Assembly: GCA_013397795.1 (NCBI GenBank) | Contig: VZTJ01001765.1 | Coordinates: 1,818,064 to 1,882,063, forward strand | Length of the DNA: 64,000 nucleotides | Direction of reading: 5' to 3' | From: Orthonyx spaldingii | Taxonomy: Eukaryota > Chordata > Aves > Passeriformes > Orthonychidae | Shown here: positions 46,346 through 60,419 of the stretch, piece after piece | How positions within the stretch are numbered: position 1 is the stretch's first letter | Layout: each line of letters begins with the position of its first letter | The notes under the pieces: model-generated | The model's database searches: none | Told to the model about the DNA's origin: nothing | The model's input: only the letters and a program-made list of their open reading frames with translations | Position numbers and translations under genes: made by a program

Positions 46346-49300
46346 CTGTATGGAAAAATAGGTTATTGTCAGAGGTAAAAAACTGCAGTAATAACTTGAA
46401 GAGATACGGGGTTTTCTCCTGTGGACAGAGAAATGCTGCCTGCTGTTTTCAGGAAATACAGCCCCTCAGTGCAGTGCTTGACAGCAGAATCACTATCTCC
46501 TGTCCTTTGAACACCACAATGGAACTCTGAAAACCTTCTCATTTTTCACCTCTAAAACAGAAATAACTGCAGCTAGCTGGCCCATATACTTTTGTGAAAT
46601 TTTTATGAAGAACACTGCACACCTGAAGTATTAGTATTGCAACAGGCAATATACATACTTCATATATATATATATACACAAATACAAATACATATTTATA
46701 CAGAAAAGACTCCTTATGATGAGGCTCTTCTACTTAAAGTTCAAGCTCAAACCTAAGCAGCTGGCAAAAATCAAACTGGCAAATTGATGTGCAATTCTCA
46801 AAGGAACACCAGTTTGCCTGACATTAGAAACTACTGATACTCAATACAGAGCCAGAACGAACAAAATATGCAATAGGCTGCAGTAACACTTCCAAGAAAA
46901 GGAAAAAAGAAAGAGATCTTGATTATGGCAGGTATTAGTTCATGTGTGAAAAGAGAAACTGTACTGGACAAAGTTACACAAAACATTAAGTTGAAGAACA
47001 AAGATGTATCCAAATAGGTCATTTTGTTGTCACTTTCATATTTCCTAAACTCTGTGTGACTCTGTGTTAACATTCCCTGATGAGTCCCAGGCACTCCAAC
47101 TAAAGCCCTCTCAAGAAAAAAACCCCAACTTTCTCTGAGATCCTACAATAATTAAGGAATTTCAGAGTCTTCAGGATCAAAACATATTAAAGGGTATCTA
47201 AATGAGGCAAAAAACATTAGAAAAATCTGTAAATACAGGATCAATAAAAGCAGGTTTAGTCACAATTTGAATGGTGAAACTCATGTCACTACTCCCAAGC
47301 TTCAACTTTCATCACACAAAAGAAAGCAGTACAATGTTGATTTGTTACTGTAGCCAAGCCAGGTAACTTTACTTTGCAGCAAAATGACAGTTCCAGAAAC
47401 TTTTAAAATTTATAACAAGGTTTATGAGATTTGTAACAAGGTTAAGAAATGCTGGTTTACAAACCAAAACAACACAATCCTGGCAAGGTAGCCCAGGAAC
47501 TGATACCACAAATACTTATATGTATCCTTGAGGTGTGCAGGTCCACTGAACTCAAGAGGTCATTTACATGCACACATAAACCCCCACATTGTTCCCTCTC
47601 ATCCACACTGCTCTGTTTCATCCTGTTGCACGACTGACTGTCTAGCAAGATTAAAAAAAAAGAAGTTTCTGCAATGTTTACTGGAATACTGTAAACCTTC
47701 CTTTCTTAAATGGAAAAAATGAAATGAACGTACCAAGTAAAAGCAGCGTAATTCCAGAATTACTTTTGATAGGTCTGTAAATTCCCATATCCCTTTATCA
47801 CAAGCCAGAAACAAAAAAGCACACCTTGTTGATAGCACAGATGGTGTTCTCCCGTGTTGATCCACTACTCGTTCTTATGATCTTGGACAAATCCTCGCGA
47901 GCAGCAAGAAGGTGAGCTAATGTGATGGTCGACTTTGGAGACAAGGCATAGCGCTTGGGCTGATAGATTCGTGCTATTTCATCTGTTTTTACCTAAAGCA
48001 TAACATCAAACACAACTTACTTGCCAGGCATCAAACACACCACCAGACTTGCTATAAACCATGTACTGGTCTCAGTAAGTTTCACTTTGAACACAACGTG
48101 TAACTTCTGAAAACACAGACTATCTTACAAAACATAGTGCCAGTTATCACCAATTCTGTTCATGTTGGTGGAGCTATTACACAGCAAGTGCTGCTGATTA
48201 TCTACACTTGATGCTGAAACTTAGCACCATTACAAAAGAAACTCCTCTATCCACTGGCATCAAACAGATTCTTGAATGTCTTTGTCTTCCAACATGTCTA
48301 CAGACTAAAACTTAAGGAGTGCATACTGCTCTCTCAAGAGCTTTACATAACCATGTTCAACAGATCACTTGTAAATGTGATGAAAACAGAGAAGCTTCAA
48401 AGTAACGTAAACTTGTGGAAAAAACCTGAAAATATATCAATGCAGCAAAACACTTGTGCAAGCCAAGAAAAAGTGAGACTGAGAAGGGGAGAATATTAGA
48501 TTTTTTCCAAGCATGCTTTGATGTTTCTTTTGTTTAGCAAAAAAGAAAAATAAATATACTTTCTGGGAAAATCTAGAATGATCTTCAGAGAGAAATAAAA
48601 CATTTGATATTGGCTAGACCAGACAACAGGTGCTGAACCTTAGAAGACTGTTTTGCTAGATAATTACTCCATCATTTGTGAACCCATTTCAGTCTGCAAA
48701 CTTACCCCTCCTGGTAAGTTACAAAAACCTGAAAAAATCCCCAAAAATGCCGCACTATCAAAAGTAGAGAAATATATCAATGCCAATCAATGGTGGGAAA
48801 AAAAGGCAAGCTAACAAATTTTAAAAAGACAAAAATTTGTCTCTTTCTCTAAATTACATCAATGCCAGAACATTTTCAATCTCCAAAACCTTCTGAGAGA
48901 AGTTACAAACATCCTTCAAGAGAAATAAGGGGGAAAAAAAGATTGAAAATAATACGTCATTTTGAATTAGTATGTAACCTGGTTATTTCTGTAACTGCAT
49001 ATATTTCACATCAACAGTCTTTAAAAGACAGGAAAATGAATCACCTGACTACTTTATCATCAAAAATCTCTTTAAACTATTGTTCTATTTCAAAAGGGCA
49101 TTCACTGTTTTTCACATTCCACATGAATGGAACAATAGCAAGTGACAAAGTCTGCTTTTAGTCTGCTTAAGTTAGTCATCAGTCACATCAACTACATTTT
49201 AGAAGTATACTTTAAATTTGAAGATATGTAATTGTATTGGTACAGCTGTAAGGAAACTATGCAAGTAGGGACATCTCCTGGCTTCTCTGAGCTAAATGCC

Positions 49301-52300
49301 CCCCTTTTCCTTTCTTGCAGCATAAAAGCATTCATAACCCCTTCAGAAATTAAATAGTGAGGCATTCCAATGCAGGACAGCAGCACCTAGACTCATGTCT
49401 TCCAGTGATATTTAGTGAACTTCATGAAGTCGATTCTGCATGTGTCAATGACAAATTGTGACACCACAAAGACTTGTAACAATCCATACTTTCAGTAAGC
49501 TTTCCAAATTTTAAGATTTATCCATCTTAAGCTTTCTACAGAAACCTTTGGAAGGAAAGCTGATCTTGTTGCTCATGAACAAAAACATCTGTCTCCAGCT
49601 TCTCACTTGTCTTCATCAAATTACAAACTTTGTGTATCTTATCTCCCTACTCTTTTGCATACCAACAAGATATATTTCCACCTCAGGAATATCATGATTA
49701 TTTTTGAATATACAGAGTTCTAAGAAATAATACAAATGTAATTACCACAATTAAAGCAATACCAGCACAGCAAATACAGAGGAGCGCTTTGGAATTTTTA
49801 GTGACCTGGAGGATTACAAGCAAATGTGTGATTTTCTCACACAAGCTACTATTCAAATAACCTGTTCAACTGAACAGCTGTTCATCCAGTAGCACGGAAT
49901 CCAAGACAGAAGGCAGTCACTGTAACCTCACATACTTTATGAGCAGTCACTTTTTACACTCAATCTATGTTAAGGCCCAGTGTTTGTCTTACTTTTGCAT
50001 CTGCATGAGAAGTGCTGAGGTTCCCTCCTAGTTTAATTAATTGGAGGGTGTTAGATACAGAAAAGAAAACAGGGAGATGAGAACTTTATTTAATGTGAGA
50101 AACCCCAACAAAGGATGCTGGAATTTCTAATTGTGAAGCTATAAACAGTCACAAAGGATGGACTGTGCCACCTGGTTAAATCCATCCCCTTCCTCAATAC
50201 CTAGGATTTGGGTATTACAGATTAGGATGAGAAACAGGCTGGAAAAAAGATTAACAGTGATGGAAGTGTGTTTGTATATTTACATGGTATGCATATTCTG
50301 TAGGAAGACTTGGAGAACTGTAGCAGACTCCCACCTACAGGAAGCAAAAAATACATCAAGGTTACCTTTGCTCTATCAGACCAGCCAAAAGACTGCACAG
50401 TCACATCGAGCCTCTTCATTAACATCCGCCGCCGACACTCGTACTCACTGCGAAGAGCTTCATTGATTTTTTCCAATCTTTCCTGCAGCGTTACAATAAA
50501 AAATTGAAACACTCAAATATATAAAGTTATAAAAGTCAATTCAAAGTTAATCCCATTTATCAACTAAGTTGCTAATCCCAAAGTGATCACTATAAACTAC
50601 ATAGCATCTAGTTGTATGTATATCCAAAATGTTTTGGAAGTGAACAACGGATGAATTAACACAAGGTCTGTTTTATAATGTCCATTCTGGAAGTATCTCA
50701 TTATCATTGTTAGTATTTAGCAACTGAATTTTAGTATTAATATTCAGCAATAGAACAGTGGCTGTAAAAAGGCAAAGTTAAATGAAACTGTATGCATTTG
50801 TTTTGACCATCCTGTTAAATACTGAAAAGAAATGGAGAAACTTTTCTTTACCACTTGGTCAGAGTCCAGAGGTTTTGTTAGCAGCGATTTCCCCACGTGG
50901 TTGTTTTTAACTTTTGAGAGAATGTCCTTTAGCTGAAAAAAACACAAATGATATTTAGATTTATTTCAGCACAATTTGTTACAATCTCATTTTACTACTC
51001 AGAAGATCAAACACAGCACGTTTGTTTTAGCAGGCTCTTGAAAACAGATACACATCTTTTGGCGTATGATCCAGTATAAAAAGATTTCCTGAATACTTTT
51101 ATAAGATGACCAGCCTCTAAACAAAGATCTTTTATGGCACATCACTTCTCCTTCCATTAACAGAACAATAGCTATATAGCAAATTTATCAAGTGCACACA
51201 GAAAGTAGGACTAGTTAAATTACTCATTTCACATATTACTAAGTGTTGTAACTACAACAATTGGAAGTTTGGAGTTCTGTTACCAAATGCTACACTGGGC
51301 TACAAAAACTCTGGTGATGGGTGCTATTAAGAATGGCGGGAGATATGACAGGTATGCAGTCATTCTTTCTCATTAATTTTATTCTAATCCTATAATTGGT
51401 TCCAGCTAACATTATTTTTAAAGTTTTTGCATTCAGTCCAAATCAAACTTGTTTGTACTTCTTCCGCTAGTTCTTGGTCTCAATAATCAGAGCTGAACTA
51501 TGATCTCTCTCTGCCTTCCAACCACCACTGCATTCTCCTCTCTCACTACAAGAAACCTCTACTTCCTCTTCTTGAGTGAACTTCCTTTGGCAAAGCTCTT
51601 CTACAACCATTACCCTGAATGCCCACAACACTTGTATGTAACTTTCCAGACAACTGATTTTTCAGCTGGAGTTGACTGCATGCATATTATTGTTCCTGCA
51701 AGTTTTGTACAGTCTGAGGGAGAGAACTACATCTTCATTTGCTTTAGAAAATAACTATGGGGAATCCAGCAAAACTAGTAAAACTAGAGTTAATTTTCTT
51801 TTACATGTCAAAGGAAAGATTAAGGTAGTGCATGATCTACAGTAAAAACTGTAGCTGGGGACAGCCATTAGATACATTTGCAAGGGTTGTCAGACTTCAT
51901 GTAGGCAAACAGGCATTTCCATGACATTTATAAAGACATGGTTCAAAGCTCAGATTTGAGCTTCACATGTGTCCCGAACGAGTGTGCTTGAGATCACTCA
52001 AAAAATCACCAACAAGGGTATGAGCAAAAGTCAGATTTAATATCAAACTACAAAGGACAACAGATTCCCAGAACAAGCCGAGCCCAGGTGGTGTTTTCAA
52101 GGACAAGGCCTAACAAGCATTTCTCAGATCACACTGCAGCCTGGAAAGGAGTGGGGCAGGGGATGCACCACCACAACATGTTAGAGAAATATCATCTGTA
52201 GTGATTGCTATGAAAAAAAATTCCAGAAGTCAAAAATCAAATTCTAGAGCACCCAGTTAATTGTTAAAAGAAATACTTAGAAAATAACTCTTATATGTCA

Positions 52301-55300
52301 GGATTTTTGTAACTATCTCCATTTTTTTTCTGCATATATGCAAATATATGAAGAAAAAATCTGATCTCAAATTTTGTTAGAAAACCAAGGTGTATGTATT
52401 TTGTTCTCTCTTTTTACATCACCACTGGGCAGCACTCTGGCAGGTTAAAAATGCAATATCCCAGAAAAAGTCGAGATAAATATATTGTGCAGTGAACAAA
52501 TTAAGGGAAAACAATGTTTGGACTCCATCAGAAAAGACAGTCTAGTAATAGCTGAAAAGTGGCCATCTAATCACTGTAATATTCCCTGCTGTTTTATTCC
52601 ATTCATATCAAGACGTTACAATAAGGGGTGAAGTTCAGTTCCATGTACCGCACTGATCTCAACACTCCTCTTGCTCTGATAATTCTTGCTTCTCTACAAC
52701 CTTTATTTTCTTTACAAAAAGCACTCCAGGGTTGTCTGTACATTTTCTGAATGTAGCCTTTTTTTTTTTTTTTTTTACTGAAGCACATACACGGTATCTG
52801 TCATATACCACTCCAAAATGCAAATGTAACTAAGCACAAACTATATTTGAATTTGAATAAATGTCTGAGGAATAAAATCTAAAGTTAATAATCAGCAACT
52901 GAATAAGATCAGTATGACAGCAAGAGATGAACAGAACAGTAATTAGTCTAGAAGAAGGAATGAACAGCAGACAAATTAAAAATTCTATTGGGCAAGAGGT
53001 GTCTATTCATATACCATTGAGGTCAGAAATATCACCTCAAAGGTTGAAAGGAAGCCAGTCTATCAAAATGAGACCAGCTGCTGAAACAAAAAACAATACA
53101 ACAAAATGAAAAATTCTCAATGTAATTTAGAGTGTGAAAGAAGATCTGAAAACCAGTGATGCTGAATACTATCTAGAGATTAGAACTATTTTAGGTTTGC
53201 AGCTGCAAGAACAACTAAGAGGTAAACACAACACTGGGCTCCACATAACATAAGCCATCACAAGTCAATCATACTGCATACTCCTGCTTTCCATGAACTG
53301 AAAAGTGAAAGGAAGTTTAGAGAGAACAATTAAGGAAGATGATCAATGAAAACCAGACCTAGAAGAAAGAAGAGCAGCTAAATGGAACAATTCTTTATTG
53401 ACTGAGAAACTGCTCTCAAATTTCTACAACCTGTTCTTTCCAAGTTAGAGAGAATACCTATGTAATTTTTATCCAGTACAGCTTTACTGATCAGCAACAG
53501 TTAAGGAGGAATCTCTTCACTGATGAACTGCTCTATGTTTATAACATGCTGTAAAGTCATATTCAGATTACTGAATCTCCACTTACTCTTCACTCCCATC
53601 AGCAGGGCTCATGGGGAAATCCTACTTCTATAATGGTGAAATAAGCTGAGCTGCCTTACAGCTGCAGAATACATTGTCCAGCCAGGACTGATGACAGAGG
53701 CACGAGCACAAGAACTCTGACACACAACAGTCTGCCAGAGGACAAGAACACAACTGATGTGAGAATCTATGCTATAACCCATATTCCTGCACATAACAGG
53801 ATGAGAAGGATATGCAGGAGTTTAAAAAAACCACCACAACCTAAAAAGAAGTCTGCACATGTAAGTGGGAATAATACCAAAAGCAGTACCCAGATAGAAG
53901 AGCAGTGAAAACATACTCAAAGAAACATAAAACAGTGAAAATGTACTCAAAGAAACATAAAACAAATTGTAATAGCCAAATAATCCTGAAGTTTTTACAC
54001 ATTCAGGTGTAAAAAGCAAACTAAATAATTAAAACGAGATGTAGACAAGCGTATTTGACTATTTGACATACTGTGTAATCAATGACCTTGGTAACACTAA
54101 AAATTTATGGGATTGCTTTGGAAGTTCACACATTCTGTAAATATAAAATGAAAACAAATAAGCTGTTGGATCTGCTTGAGCCAGCAACATCAAAATCTGC
54201 TGCATAAAAATACACAGTTATTCTACTGTAACAAATAAAGTGTACCTTTATGTATTGGACATGACATTTTTCATTTATTTTGTAATTTTGTACTACTGAA
54301 AAAAATTTCTCACATTTCATTACCATGTTCAATACATTTATTAAATACCCTCATCTTCTGTCAAAACAGAGTAGTAATTTTTACGTTCAGCACCTTCTGC
54401 AGAGAAAAATATAATACATGTATGCATCTCCAGGGTTTTTCAACATTTTGAAAAAACCTGACCTAGGAAGAGGTGTCATTGTATTAATTCAAGTTAAAAT
54501 ATCAACACTTTGAGGAAAGAACATTGCCTTAATTAGTCTAAAATCTTAAGCACAAAATATTTTTAAGCCTCTCTTTCATATACCTGGCAGATAAATTCAG
54601 TATTTATCGAACTTTAAATACATTTTTGTTTGATCCTGATGTCTGGTGAACAGGACAACTCTTTCATCTTGTTTCCTGCAGTTACATTAATACTTGCTGT
54701 CCAGGCACCATTGCATCTGTAAAATTACTACAGATCAACAGTTAAACATAACACATTAACTTAAATATTAATAAATCCTAGGATGTATACCCAATTATTA
54801 AAAAAAATATTCTCTCACATTTCACTTAAATGTTATATTAGCTTAATTTTGACTTGGGTTGTTCGGTAGCCCTTTATAGTTTCTTTTCATTCCACTGATA
54901 TATGAAAAGTAGTGGAGTACTTTTCATAATGTGGACACAAGAAGTTCAGAAGTCATTTGAATAATATCATATGAAGAGTTTTTTCAAATAAACAGTGTTA
55001 GAATGTCTCTGTAATTAGGTGTGAAATTCACACTATCTTGATTGGAAAACAGCCAGATGTAAGCACTCGTTACAAAGCACAACAATGGCATAAACTTTTC
55101 TGAATCTTTCATCAATGTTCATTTAGAATTCATGGAGGTTTTGGCATTAAATTTCAGAATGATGCCTAGACTGCCTCTTTGTAAATATACTTTACAAGGG
55201 AACAGAATCTTAAACAACTGAAAAACCACTATTAGTTTTTCAGTACTATATAATAAAATATACTTAGTGGTAGAAGGCTGCAATATTGATCTCTCACATT

Positions 55301-58300
55301 TTCTTAGGTATGTTGATAACCACCACCCTAGGTGGTGATGCAAAAGGAGATGCAACAGATACTTGCTATGATTGTACATTCAAAGTTTTGAGCTATAAAA
55401 CTCATTTTGAATGAAGAAAGCAATCCTGATTTTATACTAGTCTCTTAAATAAACTGGAAAATCTAAAACAATAAATGTGCTAATGTTCCATACCAAAATA
55501 CAGTGTGTGATCTGTCCCTTTGGTAGGTTGCTGCTGCACAGCCAAACTATTCTCAGAACTATTCCCACAGCTACTGACAATGCTGAAGATGCTAGACAGA
55601 GACAAAGAGTAGACATGTTGAAATGCTGCAGATACATTTGCAGATACACTAAATAAAAATACTAGATCAGTATGTAAGTCTATATTATGAAATATATAAT
55701 ACTAAACATCAACAGTGTAATTTTATGCAGAATCTACTTAAAAGCCAAAAAATATTTGGAAAAATAAATGGATCATTTCAAGTCAATTTCTGTGAGCTTA
55801 TAAAAAAGTAACAAAATGGTGCTCTTGAAAAAAATGTTTACAAAGCCAATGAACTTTCTAATCTAGCAATACCTATAAATGTAGGTCTCTAACTCTGTCA
55901 TCTATCAAAATAACTCTAAACTTGTCCTACATTAAAGTAATGGATGAAGGACAAGCAAATACATAGCAGAAATTCTACAAAATCTCCTGCAAGGTAGGAA
56001 AAAATCCTTCGTTTATAAGGAGTGAAACACACAGAGAACAAATTACACTATTAATTGGGAGTCACAGAAGATGAACAAACTAGTTTTGCCACCTTTCTAC
56101 ACTCTGAAGTGAGTACAAGTGATTAACCACTGTGGAACTGACAGACCTGAAAACTATTAGCAAGTAGTCCAGACATTATTAATACAAACCTCAACCAAAA
56201 CCAAAGATAAAACACTTTTAAGATTCTGCTAATTTTAGTGCTTCTGAAAGTATAACACTTTATACAAACTGGGATGGCAACACTAAGCACAATTCAAGCC
56301 TGTGATCCTATCTGATAGGAAATCTTGGACTTTGCAAAAGGTGGCAGATACCAGGTGTCTAGTAATTCAAAGAAAATGTTCCAGTATCACTATGTGTATA
56401 TGACGGAACTGGTCTTGCTGTCCCACAACTACAAAACTGGAATCCTACCCCTAGAATGGGATGAAACTAAATCTGTACCTGAGAAGTGAAGTAAGGAATT
56501 GAGCAAGGAAGGCCACTGGCCATGGCTGCAGCCTGTAAACACACAGGGATGTACACACAGCTAACACAGAGGGAGATCAGCAGAATCAGGCCAGTTTAAA
56601 TCCATTAGTTATTAGCTGTAACTGACATTTTCATTTTCAGAACAGTGCTAGAACTGCTTCCTCATCCCTTCAAAAATATTTACTGGATGTAAAGATGTCC
56701 TTAGAACTAAATAGATCAAGCACAGTTAATAGTGGAGGAATAGGCATTTCCATTTGTACCTGGGCGATGCCTTTTACAAATGAACCTATTAAAGGTTTTG
56801 TCTTGTCACAGTGAAGACAGATGTAAGAAAACCATGTAAGTAACAGGCCCTCTCCCCAAAATATCTGAATGTTCAACTGCCCACTGGCTGATGAGGAAGA
56901 AGGAAAAAGGAAACACAATCAAGTAAAAATTATTAAACTCTAAAGACTCAGAAGTAGAGGGAGTCCTTATTCTACCCCTAAGGAGGGATCAGTCACTCTC
57001 TCCCCAAACACTAGAGATGAAGAGCAAAACTTTCAGCTGTCTGACAGAGAAGATACATTCCACCTCAAGAGCCTATTTACATTCTGCAGTAAGGAAATCA
57101 GATTAAGGTTCACATCAGTGAAGTGTGTTAGAACCTGGAGGGACACAAGGGACAGAACTATCTTGCTGAATAACGTCTAAGCTGTCTTATTCACTGAACA
57201 CTGGCAATTCAGGCATTTTCATCCTCTTCTGCAACTAAGGCAACAGTACCAACAAATCCATACCTGCAATTAAGAAGTTAATAAACAAAAAAGAACTAAT
57301 TTAAATTTTGGATATTAAATTTAAATACATCCCAGAAATGACTACAGGTATATAAATGCACAACCAGTTATTACCCAAAGTCTTCTGCTTGCTGCAGCAC
57401 ATTTGAATGAGTAAGAGGAAAACTTAAACTTGCATGGCAAAGTATGTCTGATCAGCTACATCGCAACCTCAGGGAAATGCTGAAATACTTCTCCTCATAA
57501 CTAAAACAGTTTAACTTAAAACACTAAGCTGGCTTTCAGAATTAAAATCCTTTTGCACTTGTCAGATAAGGATTTTGTGGGTGTGACTGCTAGGCCCTTA
57601 ACTCTGGGATGAAAGCTTACAGAGCTTACAGTTTAGCAACAGATAGAACATGTAAAAGCCCCTACCTTTTGTTCCACACTGGTTAACAAGGGAGGAATTC
57701 CAGAAGATGAGGAGTTTGGCAGACCCAGTGCATCACAGATAGCTTGCACTTCCTGAATAATTTCATTGTGCTTATCCAAATGAGAGCCCTTCATTTTCTT
57801 GCTATGCAGTATCTTTAAAGCCTGAAGTTCTGTACTTAGAAATACTAGAGAGAAAAGCATCATAATGGCAGATTTAGAGACACTTGCAGACACTTCTGCA
57901 TCCACATTCTCATATACAGCTACAATATATACATTTTTAAGGTAAGTATGATAAAAGGCGACTTTCTCAATTCTCTCCTGAACAGGTCAGGAAGAGTTTC
58001 CTATTTTTAACCTCAATTTCCTCTCACCTGACTTCCTACCTTCAGTCTACACATTGCATTTAACTGTTCAACTCCCCTCTGCCACCAGACCCCAAGTTCC
58101 TTGGCTAGTTTCATATTATCATGCTAGTTCCTGCTGCCACTCCTTTGGCCAAGTTCAACTCAGACGTTGTTTCTCTCAATTCTGCTTTCAGCATTTCAAA
58201 TTGTGTAGCACTTCTGTTCAAGCTACCCTGAAACTCTCACAAACACAGGAAGCAAGGTCTCAGTTTAGGTGAGCCGGAACAACTGGATCAAGAGAGGAAT

Positions 58301-60419
58301 TAGGAGGCCTCAGTAGGTTGCACCACACTTTTAAAAGAAATTTTAGTTTCTGCTAAAACAGCTTTCTAATGCTGCTCTATTTTGCACTTTGCACAAGTGA
58401 GCTGATGCACGCTGAGCTAGGATGTAATGACTGTACACATCAACTTAAAAACTCATAAAGAACTGTTCAATGTATATTGTACAGTAATGATAAAGCATGC
58501 ACATAAAATACTGTATTATAAATGGGAAAAATCATTATTACTTACACAGGAGTTTAAGACAATCTTCTTTCTCTCTTAATCTGTCTTTGATGTCTCCAGA
58601 TACCAGTGACGAATATGGACAAGCCATTTCTCTCAGAAAGCCACTAATTTCAAGCTGGAAGCTCTCTATGTCTTTCACACCTATGGAAATAAATGCACAA
58701 TTAACGGCCTTTTACAGAAACATCAAAACACAATCTAATTTTCTTAACTTATACACTTAAACTGCAGATTTCAACAGCCCAAAGATTAATGACCTACTAC
58801 CAGTAACAATTTTCTTTAAAAAATCCTACATACAAGCAGACATGCCTTCTAATAGTATATTGCAGTCGTGCACTGAATGAGGTAATGCTACAGCAGTCTG
58901 TGAAGACATGAACTCAAATGAACGCAGTAGGAAGTGAAAAGTTTATAGCACTAAAGAGCACATCGATGTAACTAACTTTCTGATGAAGGAGTCACAGGAG
59001 TCATGGATCCACTATTTTCAGTGATTGTTTTTACCTGCACTACCTTTTTTGTGAATGCATAAGTAATATAAAATCTCATCCAAATTCAGCATTCAACAGA
59101 AACAATCAGGCAGCGCTGTCAAGCACCTCACACATCCCCACATGGTGCTGACTGAACACTGCGTTGGACCAACAGCCAGAAAATACCTGGCACTGCAATT
59201 TACACCATCAAAACATGATTACAGGCATGAATGTACTTTTTACATTTATGTAAATCTAAACCCACCCCAAATCACCTTCTTTTTCCATTTTGAAGAAGTC
59301 TTCACAACCCAAGACCTTAATCTAAGAGCTACATACACAAAAATATCAGCCAGAATTTGGCTACCTTTCAGCTTTCTTGTAAATTTCAACACTGTAATTT
59401 CACTATTAGATGAATAATATGGGTCTAAATCCTCTGAACAAATACTAAATTAACATTCATATACCATCTGTTGCAGTGATGCTTTCTTCCATATTACAAA
59501 GTGACTTTATCTGGGAACCTAACCAAACGCAAAGCTCAAAAAATTCTGGTGAAGCCAATCCATTTTCTGCTGCTTTATTCAGGGCTCCCTCCTCCAACAG
59601 GGCACCCGTGTACCTGCACAGGCAGATAAACATTAGTAATAAGAAGTAAGTGTAACATAAAATATTATATACAGTACAATTATTTTACTCTAAGGGGGTT
59701 AGTACGTACACTTAAAGGAATTAATCTTTCTACATTATTTTTGTCAAGGCATAATTAATAAATAATTCATAAATTATTGGTAACTCATAAACAAAATAGT
59801 TTGCCAGAAAATATGAGGCAGGCATTTTCACGTGCGTATGTGAAAACAGACTTTGATCTCTCCAAACACGCCTGACAGTGAAGAACTCAAGTATTAATTC
59901 AAGTGTTTAGTCAAATCTCCTAATAACATTAACAATTCAGTGCCCTGGAGTACTGGGAATAGCATAACTGAAAATTAAATTTCGCACACTTTTTGTCCCG
60001 AACCATCGGAAGCACATCGCGGGAGGTGGGCAGGCATCAAAGAACGAGCTGCTCTCCGACAGCCTACAGCGGCCGCCCCAGTCCTGACCACCGCTACTGC
60101 ACCCCACGGAGCGCCGGGGCTCCCCTGCCCTCACCGCACTGCAGCCAGGGCGAGCCCACCGCCCACGCCGTGACCCCGCTCCCGGCCGAGGCCCGGCCCC
60201 CGCCGGAACGCGGGGCCCGTCTTCCCCTTCGCTCCCGCCTCCGGTCCGGCCTCTCGCCCGCGGTGCGATGGCCCGCTCCGCGCCCCGCCGGGCTGCCCTC
60301 GGCCCCTCGGCCCCTCGCCCCATGCCGGGGGAGCGGCCGCTGCTCCCCGGTTACCCCAAGGCCTCCAGCGCGTCCAAGATGTCGCTCTCCATCGCGGGGC
60401 CCGGCGGCAGCTCCCTCAT
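45970..60419 (-). CDS. FAM98B: FAM98B, tRNA-splicing ligase complex subunit (whole gene, 8 coding exons)
   Basis: FAM98B is a subunit of the RTCB-DDX1-CGI-99-FAM98B complex that joins tRNA exon halves and also rejoins XBP1 mRNA. Exons on the minus strand, 5' to 3': 60355-60419, 59465-59613, 58546-58680, 57666-57844, 50852-50932, 50366-50482, 47825-47992, 45970-46345. Leaving out one N, the coding length is 1269 bases, 422 residues; the long human isoform is 433 as I recall. Residues 1-298 are the conserved FAM98 domain, with CRRRMLMKRLDVTVQSFGWS as its hallmark. The rest is a Gly/Arg/Tyr-rich RGG-type tail. The start MRELPPGPAMESD matches human MRGPEPGPQPTMEGD in length and position. FAM98A and FAM98C are paralogues, but the tail and synteny with RASGRP1 favour FAM98B. 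Confidence 0.95.
46055..46146 (-). repeat. FAM98B: 18-bp coding minisatellite (QGGGGY units)
   Basis: Four or more tandem units of CAGGGTGGGGGTGGCTAC (minus strand) with one or two substitutions and one unit containing the N. Such coding repeats often vary in copy number. Confidence 0.85.
46123..46123. other. FAM98B: Ambiguous base that shifts the FAM98B frame
   Basis: A single N in a C-rich run (+ strand). Neighbouring units have no base at this place. Confidence 0.9.
46665..46677. repeat. (AT)n microsatellite
   Basis: Short TATATA run in FAM98B intron 7. Confidence 0.7.
47825..47992 (-). CDS. FAM98B: FAM98B exon 7
   Basis: Fifty-six codons: VKTDEIARIYQPKRYALSPK through LAHLLAAREDLSKIIRTSSG to CAINK. 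Strong match to human. The minus-strand acceptor is TTTAG and the donor GTGTGC. Confidence 0.95.
50366..50482 (-). CDS. FAM98B: FAM98B exon 6
   Basis: Thirty-nine codons: ERLEKINEALRSEYECRRRM and LMKRLDVTVQSFGWSDRAK, the most conserved block of the family. Acceptor CTGCAG, donor GTAACC. Confidence 0.96.
50852..50932 (-). CDS. FAM98B: FAM98B exon 5
   Basis: Twenty-seven codons: LKDILSKVKNNHVGKSLLTK then PLDSDQV. Acceptor TTTTCAG, donor GTAAAG. Confidence 0.94.
53903..53962. repeat. 30-bp tandem duplication
   Basis: Two adjacent copies beginning CAGTGAAAA and sharing TACTCAAAGAAACATAAAA, with two differences by eye, suggesting a fairly recent duplication. Confidence 0.85.
54902..54927. repeat. 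Perfect 10-bp inverted repeat
   Basis: ATGAAAAGTA, loop GTGGAG, TACTTTTCAT, in FAM98B intron 4. Confidence 0.6.
57666..57844 (-). CDS. FAM98B: FAM98B exon 4
   Basis: Encodes FLSTELQALKILHSKKMKGS through EVQAICDALGLPNSSSSGIP to VEQK. It joins exon 3 in frame, giving KLLLFLSTELQAL as in human. Acceptor TCTCTAG, donor GTAGGG. Confidence 0.94.
58546..58680 (-). CDS. FAM98B: FAM98B exon 3
   Basis: Encodes VKDIESFQLEISGFLREMAC, PYSSLVSGDIKDRLREKEDC and LKLL. Acceptor CCATAG, donor GTAAGT. The in-exon GTGTAAG end allows only the CTCCTGT/GTAAGT cut to keep frame. Confidence 0.94.
59465..59613 (-). CDS. FAM98B: FAM98B exon 2
   Basis: Encodes YTGALLEEGALNKAAENGLA, SPEFFELCVWLGSQIKSLCN and MEESITATD, the start of the FAM98 domain. 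Acceptor GTGCAG, donor GTATAT. Confidence 0.94.

Larger units (their letters stand above)
50933..57665 (-). other. FAM98B: FAM98B intron 4 (6.7 kb)
   Basis: AT-rich intron. It contains a T run near 52760-52778, a 30-bp tandem duplication at 53903-53962, a short perfect hairpin at 54902-54927 (ATGAAAAGTA and its complement) and a small CACCAC/GTGGTG palindrome near 55321-55338. No further exon or transposon was recognised. Confidence 0.7.
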
